Shown: positions 37,198 to 45,434, counted from the first letter of the stretch. The stretch: 64,000 bases of DNA from Anaerococcus sp. AGMB09787 (GCF_022808955.1 NZ_JAKZEY010000052.1:1-64000), one strand, 5' to 3'. Numbers and translations: made by a program. The notes: generated from the letters alone by a model not told the origin.

Positions 37198-37235
37198 AAG
37201 ACTTGCCGAGCTTTATTTATCTCCCAGCAAGTCTT
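37198..37235 (-). terminator. Terminator of the MATE exporter gene
   Basis: Perfect nine-base arms AAGACTTGC and GCAAGTCTT with a 20-base loop; the tail on the minus strand is T-containing (TCATTATAA) rather than a pure T run. Confidence 0.55.
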
Positions 37236-37240
37236 AGCTT

Positions 37241-38581
37241 TTAACTTCCAATCTTTCTTAGTTTTTTTACTATAAGAGCCATGGCGAGGCTTCCCTTGAA
37301 GATTGAGCTTATGGACATTGATGCCCATACTCCATGGACTCCTATAAAATTCATTAAGATAAGGGCCATAGGTATCCTCAAGAGGTTCATGCTTATGCCT
37401 ATAAGGGCAGGGGTCATAGTGTCGGATAGACCATTGAAGCATCCTGCAAGACCTATCTCAACTGCCATAAAGAACTGGCTAAATGATAAGATAAAGAGGT
37501 AGTCAGCCCCTAGTCTTATAGCTTCCAAGTCTCCTGGAGTAAATAAGGCAAAGAGCCTGTACCTAAAGATAAATAGGACGAGAGATCCCACAAGTCCAAT
37601 CCCTGCTACTAGGCTAAAGCTTACCTTAACAGAATCCCTTACCCTAGCAAGGTTCTCGGCGCCATAATTCTGCCCTACCAGAGCCTGGATACCGACCTGG
37701 ATACCCTCGGTTGTATTCCATGAGATAGACTCTATCTGTGAGCCGATAGATGCAACTGCCACAGGTGTCGGCCCAAAGTTTGCCATAAACCTATTTAATA
37801 TCATAGAAATAGAAGCATGGAAGCCACTTAATAGTCCTGCAGGAAGGCCTAGTTTAAAAATCTCCACCTGCCAATTGTCCCTAAAATCAACCCTAGTTAA
37901 GGCCTTTCTTATAAGTCCCTTATCTTTTATAATAGAAATTATAAAGGCAAGGCTTACAAGGACCTGACTTAAAACAGTAGCAAGGGCCGCTCCCCTCACT
38001 CCAAGGTAGGCAAAGGGTCCATAGCCAAAAATCATCAAGGGATCAAGGATCATATTTGCCACAAGGCCCAGGGCATTAATCTTAAAGGGGGTCAAACTAT
38101 CTCCTAGGGCTGTATAAACTTGAGAAAACATCGGATTTATAAAAAAGAATATAAGTCCAAGCCCTATTATAAAAAGATATTCCTTGGCTGCCCTCTCTGC
38201 TGGCCCTCCCAAGCTATAAAGCTCTATAAACTTATTTCTGATTAGCAAGACAAAGACTGAAAAGACAAGGCCTATAAAGACTGCCTGGATCATTCCATTA
38301 TTAATAACCCTGACCGTTTCATCTTCATTACCCTCACCATAAGCCTGAGAAGCAAAGACACCTGTACCGACCTTGGGGATAAGGCCTAGGGAATTTGCTA
38401 TCCAAAAGACAAAGCCTGCTATGCCGACCCCTGCCACAGCATCAGTTCCAATCCTTGCTATCCAAATAGTATCAACAAAACCATAGGCTATTTGAATAAA
38501 TGCCGTTAGAGCAAGGGGAATAGAAAGTCTGACAAGGGTTTTAAATATAGGTCCCTTAGTTAAATCTATATTCTTATCCAT
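37241..38581 (-). CDS. MATE family efflux transporter
   Basis: Twelve-helix cation antiporter that exports drugs or metabolites. It has the MATE opening GPIFKTLVRLSIPLALTAFIQ and an internal duplication (repeat at LPAGLLSGFHASISMILNRF). The length of 446 is typical. I start at ATG 38581, seven bases after AGGAG; two codons upstream another start exists. The substrate is unknown. It sits between two gene pairs for secreted and membrane proteins and may have no link with them. Confidence 0.9.
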   Translation of the reverse strand: MDKNIDLTKGPIFKTLVRLSIPLALTAFIQIAYGFVDTIWIARIGTDAVAGVGIAGFVFWIANSLGLIPKVGTGVFASQAYGEGNEDETVRVINNGMIQAVFIGLVFSVFVLLIRNKFIELYSLGGPAERAAKEYLFIIGLGLIFFFINPMFSQVYTALGDSLTPFKINALGLVANMILDPLMIFGYGPFAYLGVRGAALATVLSQVLVSLAFIISIIKDKGLIRKALTRVDFRDNWQVEIFKLGLPAGLLSGFHASISMILNRFMANFGPTPVAVASIGSQIESISWNTTEGIQVGIQALVGQNYGAENLARVRDSVKVSFSLVAGIGLVGSLVLFIFRYRLFALFTPGDLEAIRLGADYLFILSFSQFFMAVEIGLAGCFNGLSDTMTPALIGISMNLLRIPMALILMNFIGVHGVWASMSISSIFKGSLAMALIVKKLRKIGS

Positions 38582-38743
38582 ACACATCTCCTATTTATAT
38601 TCGCCTTAATATTTAACAATACAAAAGCCAACTTGTCAAAGTATATTTGAATCTTGGTTATACCACAAACAATTGTTTAAAACATTTTCATACGGGTATA
38701 TAACTATTAACAGGGAATAAATCAAATAATTTAGGAGGATTTT

Positions 38744-39301
38744 ATGAAGAATTTAAAACAATTTAAAATTAAAATTTTTGCAGTGATGATGACTTTTGCT
38801 ATGGTTTTCCCTTTTGTGGCTCAACCTGTATTAGCATCAAAAGAAAATGTGAATAACGAAACAATAAGTGAGCAAGAATTAGAAAAAGCTACAAAGAGAT
38901 TAGCTGATGAATTAGAATTATACTTCGATAAAATAGGTTATTTGGATGAAAATGGCTATTACATAATAAAAAACGTTGACTTACTTAAAGAGCAAATTGC
39001 CAAAGGCGATAAAGACGCTGAGCAAATCTATGAAATATACTTATCAAGACAAGATAGAAGTGTAAAAGACGGCATAGTTTGTGTAGTTAGTGATCAATAT
39101 GGTTGGATTGCGGACTTATTTACCGGAGATTTACTACAAGCATTACAAGACTTTATAGCAGACAAAGCTTGGGGAGAAGCTGCTGATTTGATAATATCTG
39201 TTGCAGCAAAGGCTCTTGGAAAAAGCGTTGATGACTTAAATCTTATTGTTAAGGGAGCATCTATCGCACTTAGTATATATAATTGTAGAGGTGAATTTTA
39301 G
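38744..39301 (+). CDS. Secreted bacteriocin-like protein
   Basis: The 185-residue protein has a Sec signal peptide (about 1-31, ending QPVLA-SKE), a helical acidic middle (SEQELEKATKRLADELELYF), and a C-terminal region with amphipathic alanine-rich helices (AWGEAADLIISVAAKALGK, then IVKGASIALSIYNC). Its size and layout resemble unmodified Sec-secreted bacteriocins of the streptococcin A-M57/geobacillin 26 type, but I see no decisive motif. TAGGAGG precedes the start. A membrane protein gene with TTG start is coupled behind it. Confidence 0.5.
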   Translation: MKNLKQFKIKIFAVMMTFAMVFPFVAQPVLASKENVNNETISEQELEKATKRLADELELYFDKIGYLDENGYYIIKNVDLLKEQIAKGDKDAEQIYEIYLSRQDRSVKDGIVCVVSDQYGWIADLFTGDLLQALQDFIADKAWGEAADLIISVAAKALGKSVDDLNLIVKGASIALSIYNCRGEF

Positions 39302-39303
39302 AT

Positions 39304-39645
39304 TTGAATAAATTTAAAAAACTACTTATGACCTTAATATATCAAAAAGCTGAAAAGCCTGATGATGCTTTTGGTTATGTCGCTACCCTAATTGGTTGGG
39401 CAGTTGTTATTTTCCTAATAGTAGGATTTAATATTGTCTTCGGTGAACTCAATATAAACAAGTATATAATTTTATTTTTAAGGATTTGGGCTACAGTAAC
39501 AATTCCTTTTGTATTCCCAGCTTGGAGTATAGCTACAAATAAAAAACTACCTGGCACATGGTATTTATTTCGTTTTAAAAGTATAATAGGTATGTTTATA
39601 GCACCTATTTATGTTTACAAAAACTTGGATGAAGTTACTTTCTAA
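39304..39645 (+). CDS. Three-helix membrane protein, candidate immunity protein (copy 1)
   Basis: The 113-residue protein starts with TTG at 39304, two bases after the stop of the secreted protein. The ribosome site AGAGGTG lies inside the end of that gene, so the two are coupled. Three hydrophobic segments occur, including VVIFLIVGFNIVFGELNINK. It is closely related to the protein at 40605-40922, and their 3' ends and terminators are nearly identical. Immunity to the upstream secreted protein is a reasonable inference, not shown by sequence. Confidence 0.6.
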   Translation: MNKFKKLLMTLIYQKAEKPDDAFGYVATLIGWAVVIFLIVGFNIVFGELNINKYIILFLRIWATVTIPFVFPAWSIATNKKLPGTWYLFRFKSIIGMFIAPIYVYKNLDEVTF

Positions 39646-39652
39646 GAAAAAA

Positions 39653-39692
39653 CTCTCGCAATATTCCCTGTGGCTTGCGAGAGTTTCTTTTT
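39653..39692 (+). terminator. Terminator after membrane protein copy 1
   Basis: CTCTCGCAA and TTGCGAGAG arms, then TTTCTTTTT. A near-identical copy is at 40930-40971. Confidence 0.85.
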
Positions 39693-39760
39693 ATATAATT
39701 CCTAGGGAGTTTTGAAATGCTCGATGGCGAATCCATGGTCTGTAGGGTTGAACTTTCTAC
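39693..39760 (-). pseudogene. Copied 3' tail of the nicotinamidase-like gene
   Basis: This stretch (cctagggagttttgaaatgctc and following) closely resembles 40980-41035, the 3' end of the intact nicotinamidase-like gene. It is a fragment left by the tandem duplication that produced the two membrane-protein copies. No intact frame remains. Confidence 0.75.
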
Positions 39761-39892
39761 TCTTTGATATTTAACAACACTAGGTGCAACTTGTCAAAGT
39801 ATAGAAAACAAAATTTGTTTTGATGGGAAAATTTATATTTAAATATTTTCCCTAAGCATAAAAATAAGAAGAATTAATGGAGGGATGGTCTT

Positions 39893-40162
39893 ATGGATGA
39901 TAATAGAAGAAAAAAATATAAAAAATTAAAGGTTTATGAGATTATATTTCTAATAATGCTTCCTTTAGGTATCTACTTTCACTACCATCAGTCCCTTGTA
40001 GGAGAAGTGTTTAATATCCTTGCAAGCTTAGGACTTATAGTAATGGCCTACCTGGAAGATGGCAAAAAATTAAATTTGGATTTTGCTTTAGTCTGCATTA
40101 TCTGTTCTCTAAATATTATTTTGACAATTATATTATTATTTAGAGATTACCCTATAATCTAA
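39893..40162 (+). CDS. Small membrane protein, paralogue of 40291-40548
   Basis: The 89-residue protein has a basic N-terminus and three hydrophobic segments. It shares KVYEIIFLIMLPLGIYFHY and FNILASLGLI with the next small protein, in which these read KVYQVLFVLLIPFEIYFHY and FNIVSTLALA. GGAGGGATGG lies upstream of its start. The function is unknown. It forms part of the duplicated secreted/membrane gene array and could be an immunity-type protein. Confidence 0.6.
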   Translation: MDDNRRKKYKKLKVYEIIFLIMLPLGIYFHYHQSLVGEVFNILASLGLIVMAYLEDGKKLNLDFALVCIICSLNIILTIILLFRDYPII

Positions 40163-40290
40163 GAATTTTAATTACAGCTTATCTAATAAGCAAAACAATC
40201 CTTTATTACAGTTAAAATCACTGACAAAAACATTTTCCTATGATTATATAATAATAACAGGGAAATAAATAAAGTATTGAGGAGGGTTTT

Positions 40291-40548
40291 ATGAAAAATA
40301 CCGATTTAAAAGTTTATCAGGTTTTATTTGTACTTTTGATACCTTTTGAAATCTATTTTCATTACAATAGCCCATCACCAGCAACGTATATTTTTAATAT
40401 AGTATCAACGCTAGCCCTTGCTTTGGTAACTTGGCTTGACAAAGATAAAAAGATTAGCATATCCGTTGTACTTATATGGTTATTTTGCTTTTTGTACATT
40501 ATCACAATAACCAAACCCGACTTTTTTGTAAACCTTTTCGGAAATTAA
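40291..40548 (+). CDS. Small membrane protein, paralogue of 39893-40162
   Basis: The 85-residue, three-segment hydrophobic protein has TGAGGAGGG before the start. Its upstream region (attataataataacagggaaataaat) resembles that of the secreted protein gene at 38744, so the promoter region was copied too. It is followed by the second copy of the larger membrane protein. Unknown function. Confidence 0.6.
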   Translation: MKNTDLKVYQVLFVLLIPFEIYFHYNSPSPATYIFNIVSTLALALVTWLDKDKKISISVVLIWLFCFLYIITITKPDFFVNLFGN

Positions 40549-40604
40549 ATTATAGGATAATATAAAGAAAGGAAATATATATGAATAAATTTTAAAAACT
40601 CCTT

Positions 40605-40922
40605 ATGACCTTATTATACCAAGGACTCGGTAAGCCGAAAACAGTCCTTGACTATATAGTAATCATAGGTCTTTGGCTAGTTGTTATTTTCCTAATAGTA
40701 GGATTTAATATTGTGGTTGGTGAACTCAATATAAACAAGTACCTAGTTTTATTTTTAAGGATTTGGGCTACAATAACAATTCCTTTTTCCTACCCAGCCT
40801 ATATAATAGCCCATAACAAGAAAAGTTCCTCTAGTTGGCTTTTGTTTTGGTCATATGACATACTTGGCTTGCTAGTAGCACCCTTTTATGTTTATAAAAA
40901 CTTGGATGAAGTTACTTTCTAA
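40605..40922 (+). CDS. Membrane protein (copy 2), N-terminus interrupted by a stop codon
   Basis: This is the second copy of the protein at 39304-39645, sharing VVIFLIVGFNIV, GELNINKY and KNLDEVTF. An ATG with AGGAAA upstream lies at 40581, but its fifth codon is TAA (MNKF-stop) where copy 1 has a lysine codon: an in-frame nonsense change. Translation could restart at ATG 40605, giving 105 residues with all membrane segments, but without a good ribosome site. Expression is uncertain. Confidence 0.55.
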   Translation: MTLLYQGLGKPKTVLDYIVIIGLWLVVIFLIVGFNIVVGELNINKYLVLFLRIWATITIPFSYPAYIIAHNKKSSSSWLLFWSYDILGLLVAPFYVYKNLDEVTF

Positions 40923-40929
40923 GAAAAAA

Positions 40930-40971
40930 CTCTCGCAATATCCCTTGTGGCTTGCGAGAGTATATTTTTTA
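40930..40971 (+). terminator. Terminator after membrane protein copy 2
   Basis: CTCTCGCAA and TTGCGAGAG arms followed by TATATTTTTT. Likely also used by the converging nicotinamidase-like gene. Confidence 0.85.
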
Positions 40972-41514
40972 TACGATTCTTGCTCCTAGGGAGTTTTTGA
41001 AATGCTCTAGGGCAAAATCATGGCCTGCCTGGTTGAAGGATGCTACGGCCTTCTCATGGATGACTATGTCATAGCCTAGGTTGTAGGCATCTACTGCTGT
41101 GTGGAGGATGCATATATCTGTGCAAACTCCTACTAGGTGGACTTCTTTTATATCTCTTTCCCTTAGTCTTAGGTCAAGGTCAGTCCCTGCAAAGGCTGAG
41201 TATCTGGTCTTGTAGTAATAGTGGACATTGTCGTCATTTTCTATTTCCTTGTAGTAGTCAAGGAGTCTTCCGTAGAGGTCTTGGCCCTCTGTCTTGTGGA
41301 TGTTGTGAGCTGGAAATAGTTTGGTTTCTGGGTGAAACTCATCGCCCGCTTTGTGATCGTCTATGGCAAATACTATATAGTCTCCCTCATCGTGCATTTC
41401 TTTTGTGATTTTTACGATTTCTTCTTCAATGTCTTGGGCTGGTTCTCCTGCTGTCAAGGCCCCATCTTCTGCCACAAAGTCATAGGTGTAGTCAACGTTT
41501 ATTAGTGCTTTCAT
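40969..41514 (-). CDS. Isochorismatase-family hydrolase, nicotinamidase-like
   Basis: The 181-residue hydrolase has the catalytic Asp near the N-terminus (NVDYTYDF), the metal-binding segment AIDDHKAGDEFHP, a catalytic Lys in the YYYKTRYSAF segment, and the nucleophilic Cys in VGVCTDICI. These fit nicotinamidase/PncA, which deaminates nicotinamide for NAD salvage. It is a single gene. A copy of its 3' tail lies at 39693-39760 because of a local duplication. Confidence 0.85.
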   Translation of the reverse strand: MKALINVDYTYDFVAEDGALTAGEPAQDIEEEIVKITKEMHDEGDYIVFAIDDHKAGDEFHPETKLFPAHNIHKTEGQDLYGRLLDYYKEIENDDNVHYYYKTRYSAFAGTDLDLRLRERDIKEVHLVGVCTDICILHTAVDAYNLGYDIVIHEKAVASFNQAGHDFALEHFKNSLGARIV

Positions 41515-41547
41515 TGTTTTCCCCTTTTTTGTTTATTATATGGGAAT

Positions 41548-41581
41548 TTAAAAAATAGTCCACAGGAAACCCATGGACTAT
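41548..41581 (-). terminator. Terminator of the serine dehydratase operon
   Basis: ATAGTCCA and TGGACTAT form an eight-base perfect stem, followed on the minus strand by TTTTTTAAA. Confidence 0.75.
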
Positions 41582-41584
41582 ATT

Positions 41585-42463
41585 TTAGTCTTCTTTGTCT
41601 ATATATTTTGCCTTTAGTTTGAGGGCTGAAGGACAAACAGCTATGCCGCCTTCTCCTGTTTCTCTAAGTCTTTCCGGCAAAGAATCTCCTACTCTCTTTA
41701 GAGCATCTACCGCCTCATCAAAGCTTACTACCATTTTTACATGGGCCATGGCCATATCGGCACTGGCAAGGGCATTCATGACTCCGTTGGCATTTCTAAT
41801 ATTACAAGGGAATTCTACCATGCCCCCTATAGGGTCACAGACAAGTCCTAGGATGTTGAGAATGGCTGCTGTTGCAGCATTTTCTTGAATGTCTATGTCA
41901 TAACCCCTGAGGTAGACTACTGCTGCCGCAGCCATAGCTGCTGCTGATCCTGTTTCTGCCTGACATCCTCCCTCAGCACCTGCAAAGGTCGCATTGTCAA
42001 AGATTACTTGACCTATAGCACTTGCTACTAGGAGGGCTTTTTTGAGTTCCTCGTCGCTGTAGTGGTACTTGTAGGCCATGGTCATTAGGCTTGCTGGAAG
42101 GATACCAGATGATCCTGCAGTTGGTGCTGCAGCTATTATTCCCATGGCAGCATTTATTTCTGATGTTGATAGGGCCATAGCCATAGCTATTGACGGAATT
42201 TCTCCAAGTATTGATTCGCCCTTCAAGAAGTAATCGTGCATGGACTTGGCATTGCCCCCAGTCATGCCTGTAACCGATCTTACTTCTGTTTCGAGTGCTG
42301 CCTTGGCTGAGTTTCTCATTACATCTAGGGTTCTTTGTAGTCTATCCCAGATTTCTTCTTCACTCCTATCGCCTATGGCAAGCTCGTCTTTTAGGGCAAG
42401 CTCCCAAAGTTCGATTCCCTCTTCTCGACATCTTTCTTTTAGTAGTTTCATAGTAGTTTTCAT
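41585..42463 (-). CDS. sdaAA: L-serine dehydratase, alpha subunit (Fe-S)
   Basis: Converts L-serine to pyruvate and ammonia with an oxygen-sensitive 4Fe-4S cluster. The 292 residues include AAPTAGSSGILPA, the cysteine in EGGCQAETGSAAAMAAA, and the pair in LVCDPIGGMVEFPCNIRNA, which bind the cluster. It starts one base after the beta subunit, so the two-subunit Gram-positive form is encoded. Confidence 0.95.
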   Translation of the reverse strand: MKTTMKLLKERCREEGIELWELALKDELAIGDRSEEEIWDRLQRTLDVMRNSAKAALETEVRSVTGMTGGNAKSMHDYFLKGESILGEIPSIAMAMALSTSEINAAMGIIAAAPTAGSSGILPASLMTMAYKYHYSDEELKKALLVASAIGQVIFDNATFAGAEGGCQAETGSAAAMAAAAVVYLRGYDIDIQENAATAAILNILGLVCDPIGGMVEFPCNIRNANGVMNALASADMAMAHVKMVVSFDEAVDALKRVGDSLPERLRETGEGGIAVCPSALKLKAKYIDKED

Positions 42464-42464
42464 A

Positions 42465-43127
42465 TTAAACTCCTATATATTTGATAAAGGTAAAGTCTTT
42501 ACCATTTCTAATTGTTTCTAAGGCTTCATCTGTCAATGGTTCATCTAATTCACAGACTAGCATTACATTGTCATTTTCTTTGATGGTTTTCATGGTGTTT
42601 ATATTATAGCCATTGTCTAGTAGGACTCCAGATACAAAGGCTATAACTCCCTTTTGTTCTCCATAAGACATAAACAAGGTTGGTTTGTTTGCCTTAAATT
42701 CTATAGAGTTGCCATTTATCTTTGTAATTACTATGGATCCCCCACCTATGGATGATCCTTGAACGGACAGGGCTGACCTATTTGGATATTTGAAGACAAT
42801 TTTTACAGTATTTGGATGAACATCTCCAAGGTCTGTTTCAACAAAGCTATATTTTATTCCTGCTTCATCTGCGTAGTCAAAGGAATTTATTATTCTTTCG
42901 TCTTCTGGATCAAATCCTAAGACTCCTCCAACCAAGGCCCTATTGGTACCATGACCCTTGTAGGTCTTGGCAAAGGAGCCATGGAGGTAGAATATTACTT
43001 CATTAAAGTTCCTATCGACCATCCTTCTTGCTGTATGGGCGATTTTACACGCTCCTGCTGTATGGGAACTCGATGGTCCTACCATATTAGGACCTATTAT
43101 GTCAAAAAGAGAAACATTTACTGTCAT
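42465..43127 (-). CDS. sdaAB: L-serine dehydratase, beta subunit
   Basis: Partner of SdaAA. The N-terminal domain has the serine-binding motif MVGPSSSHTAGACKIA, and the C-terminus has an ACT regulatory domain (about 148-220). The length of 220 is normal. It lies between the serine symporter gene and sdaAA. Together these three genes import serine and deaminate it to pyruvate for energy. Confidence 0.94.
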   Translation of the reverse strand: MTVNVSLFDIIGPNMVGPSSSHTAGACKIAHTARRMVDRNFNEVIFYLHGSFAKTYKGHGTNRALVGGVLGFDPEDERIINSFDYADEAGIKYSFVETDLGDVHPNTVKIVFKYPNRSALSVQGSSIGGGSIVITKINGNSIEFKANKPTLFMSYGEQKGVIAFVSGVLLDNGYNINTMKTIKENDNVMLVCELDEPLTDEALETIRNGKDFTFIKYIGV

Positions 43128-43148
43128 AACTCCTCCTTTTTAATTCTC

Positions 43149-44375
43149 TTATTTCTTTACAACCTCGCCAGGTGTCCAGTCTTTTTTGCCTAGGATTATT
43201 TTATTATAGATCTTATCAACGGCAACTGCAAGAGCTGTATCTCCTGATATATTGGCAGCTGTACCAAATGAATCTTGGGTTAGATATAGGCTTATCAAAA
43301 GTGATGCCATAGTTGATTCTGGAGAAATTCCTACTACTGGTAAGAAAGGTAGGGCAGACATAACAGCTCCTCCTGGAGCTCCTGGTGCTGCAACCATTGC
43401 TACCCCTAAAATCATTATAAGTCTTAGGATAAGACTAAAAGAGTGATCCATATTATACATAGTTAGGATTGTAAATGTACAAGCTGTAATTGTAATCATA
43501 GAGCCAGGCATATGAACTGTTGCTCCCAAAGGTATAACAAATTCTGATATTTCTCTACTTACACCATTACTTTTTGCACACTCTAAATTTACAGGAATTG
43601 TAGCCGCAGAAGATTGAGTTCCTACCGCTGTAAAATATCCTCTTACTTGATTTTTAAGCATAGCTAAAGGATTTTTTCCAGTATATGAACCTGCTATTAT
43701 AAATAAAGCTGATGTATACAATAAATGTAGACCGATAATGCAAATGAAAATCTTCCAGAATATTGAAAGAACTGCAAATACTGATCCTTGGTAAGCCATA
43801 TTAGCAAAGTTTCCTAAAATAAAAAATGGAAGGAAAGGTACGATAGCTGTGGCTAAAACCTTAGTTATAATTGTATTAAATTCTGTAACAGCCTTATAAA
43901 GGATATCTCCTTGGCTTGTTTTTCTAAGCCATGATATACATATACCCATCATAAAGGCAAAGATAATCGCACTTGTTACATCAAAGAATGGTTCTATTGG
44001 AACTTCAAAATACGCACTTAACTTATTAGCATCTGAGGTTTTGATAGCTTCAACTTGATCAGGTGAAATAAAGTTTGGGAATATAGCACTTGCCATAAAA
44101 TAAGACAAGGATCCACCTATTAAAGTTGATAAGTAGGCTAAAAATACTGTTATAGCTAAAAGTCTACCAGCTCCTTCTCCTAAATCTGCTATACCCTTTG
44201 TTACAAAAGCTAAAATCATAAGTGGAATTATGAAATTTAGGAAAGAACCAAAAATCTCTGAAAATGTTATAGGTATCCTAACTATACCTTCTGGCAAATA
44301 TAAGCCAACTAAGATACCTACAACAATACCTAAAATCATTCTTGGTATTAAACCAATTTTCTTAATACTTTTCAT
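43149..44375 (-). CDS. sstT: Dicarboxylate/amino-acid:cation symporter, SstT-like
   Basis: The 408-residue symporter of the DAACS family, with about eight helices and two hairpins. Recognisable parts are GIVVGILVGLYLPEG, the segment VGTQSSAATIPVNLECAK (serine-rich hairpin 1), and APGAPGGAVMSALPFLPVVG. SstT proteins take up serine and threonine with Na+, and the two serine dehydratase genes downstream support serine as substrate. It has a perfect consensus promoter and a structured leader. Confidence 0.85.
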   Translation of the reverse strand: MKSIKKIGLIPRMILGIVVGILVGLYLPEGIVRIPITFSEIFGSFLNFIIPLMILAFVTKGIADLGEGAGRLLAITVFLAYLSTLIGGSLSYFMASAIFPNFISPDQVEAIKTSDANKLSAYFEVPIEPFFDVTSAIIFAFMMGICISWLRKTSQGDILYKAVTEFNTIITKVLATAIVPFLPFFILGNFANMAYQGSVFAVLSIFWKIFICIIGLHLLYTSALFIIAGSYTGKNPLAMLKNQVRGYFTAVGTQSSAATIPVNLECAKSNGVSREISEFVIPLGATVHMPGSMITITACTFTILTMYNMDHSFSLILRLIMILGVAMVAAPGAPGGAVMSALPFLPVVGISPESTMASLLISLYLTQDSFGTAANISGDTALAVAVDKIYNKIILGKKDWTPGEVVKK

Positions 44376-44411
44376 ATGTACTCCTTTTCATGTAAACCTT
44401 TTTCAAGGCGT

Positions 44412-44474
44412 GAGAGTAGGTCAGATTTATAAGCTAGCAAATGATTTTTTATCTAGCATATCCTATCTCTCGGG
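44412..44474 (-). ncRNA. Structured leader of the serine operon (unassigned element)
   Basis: On the minus strand GAGAGATAGG (44462-44471) pairs with CCTACTCTC (44412-44420) with one bulged A. The closed region holds an inner hairpin, GCTAG/CTAGC (44453-44457 and 44433-44437). A short CCTT-GAAA-AAGG hairpin follows before the AAGGAG site. I cannot match it to a known riboswitch family. There is no terminator, so control would be translational or by protein binding. Confidence 0.5.
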
Positions 44475-44480
44475 ACTTTT

Positions 44481-44509
44481 ATTATATAATGTAAAAAGTT
44501 TTTTGTCAA
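44481..44509 (-). promoter_or_regulatory. Consensus promoter of sstT-sdaAB-sdaAA
   Basis: Leftward TTGACA (44504-44509), exactly 17 bases, TATAAT (44481-44486). The predicted start leaves a leader of about 100 bases. Confidence 0.85.
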
Positions 44510-44610
44510 CGAGTACCGAATTATTTAAAGCCTTTAAATTTATTAGTTTTTAAAAATGTAAATACTTGTGCAAATTTTTATATATTTGCAAAATTTAAAT
44601 AAAGATTTGC

Positions 44611-45048
44611 TTAGCTTTTGGCTACCAGTCCATCAACTATAAAATCTAGTACAAGATTTCCCTCTTTATCCTTTGCCTTCATATTAAAAGTAACTATTCC
44701 ATCTTTGCCAGAAGATCTTAACTTTTTATCTACTATTTCTACACTTATCTTATAGCTTACATCTGGAAGAACTGGACTAAGCCACTTACAAGATTTAACC
44801 TCAACTCCTGCTATAATTCCATCCATATCTATACCTGTCCTAACCCAAGATCCCCAAAAGGCCATGGCTGAATATAAGCCAGATGATATTATCGATCCAA
44901 AGCGGCTATTTTTTGCAGCTTTCCTATCAATATGAATTGGTCTTGGATCAAATACTCTTGCATTAGCTATAATTTCCTCTTCACTTAAAACTACATCTTC
45001 TATTTCCTTATCAAAAACTTGACCTATTTTATAATCTTGATAAAACAT
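44611..45048 (-). CDS. MaoC-like hot-dog dehydratase
   Basis: The 145-residue hot-dog fold protein has FDPRPIHIDRKAA, carrying the Asp and His that act in (R)-specific enoyl-CoA hydratases, followed by SRFGSIISSGLYSAM. It likely hydrates or dehydrates an acyl-CoA or acyl-ACP. It is a single gene, between the serine operon and brnQ. The exact substrate is unknown. Confidence 0.82.
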   Translation of the reverse strand: MFYQDYKIGQVFDKEIEDVVLSEEEIIANARVFDPRPIHIDRKAAKNSRFGSIISSGLYSAMAFWGSWVRTGIDMDGIIAGVEVKSCKWLSPVLPDVSYKISVEIVDKKLRSSGKDGIVTFNMKAKDKEGNLVLDFIVDGLVAKS

Positions 45049-45127
45049 ATATCCTCCTTACTAATTGATACCCCTTATCAGCTTATAAAAATTATTAAAA
45101 ATCTTTTTACTAATTTTAAATTATTAC

Positions 45128-45156
45128 TTGACATATTATAACAATTAATGTATGCT
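45128..45156 (+). promoter_or_regulatory. Promoter of the T-box/brnQ unit
   Basis: TTGACA (45128-45133), 17 bases, TATGCT (45151-45156). The -10 is weak but correctly placed before the T-box. Confidence 0.6.
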
Positions 45157-45194
45157 TATGCTAACAATAGTTTTATTTATAAAAATTTATGAAA

Positions 45195-45434
45195 AAACAG
45201 TAGGTTTATCTGATAAGCACAGAGAGTTGGGAGTAGGTGAGAGCCAATCTTTAGGATAAAACTGAAGATCATTTTTCTTTTGCAAACCTGAATTATAGTA
45301 GGGTCTGTCGCCGTGGTTGGCGTTATCAAAACCCAGCATTGCTAGATGCTAGAGAGCTTATTTTTATAATAAGAATAAAAGGTGGTACCGCGGAATTTTC
45401 GTCCTTTGTCTATTTTTAGGCAAGGGACTTTTTT
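45195..45434 (+). ncRNA. T-box leader, probable isoleucine specifier
   Basis: The diagnostic T-box sequence AGGTGGTACCGCGG is at 45380-45393, and stem I elements (AGAGAGTTGGGAGTAGGTGAGAGCC) lie at 45220-45244. In the 3' side of the specifier loop, GAAG-ATC-A offers the codon ATC (45268-45270), isoleucine. Uncharged tRNA would stabilise the antiterminator and allow expression of the transporter. Confidence 0.88.
45401..45434 (+). terminator. T-box terminator
   Basis: GTCCTTTGTC and GGCAAGGGAC form a stem with G-U pairs, followed by six T. It competes with the antiterminator formed by the T-box sequence. Confidence 0.85.

Noticed and set aside
37176-37442. Minus-strand frame of 88 codons overlapping the MATE gene end
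   Set aside because: It is a shadow of the MATE coding sequence in another frame and runs through its terminator.
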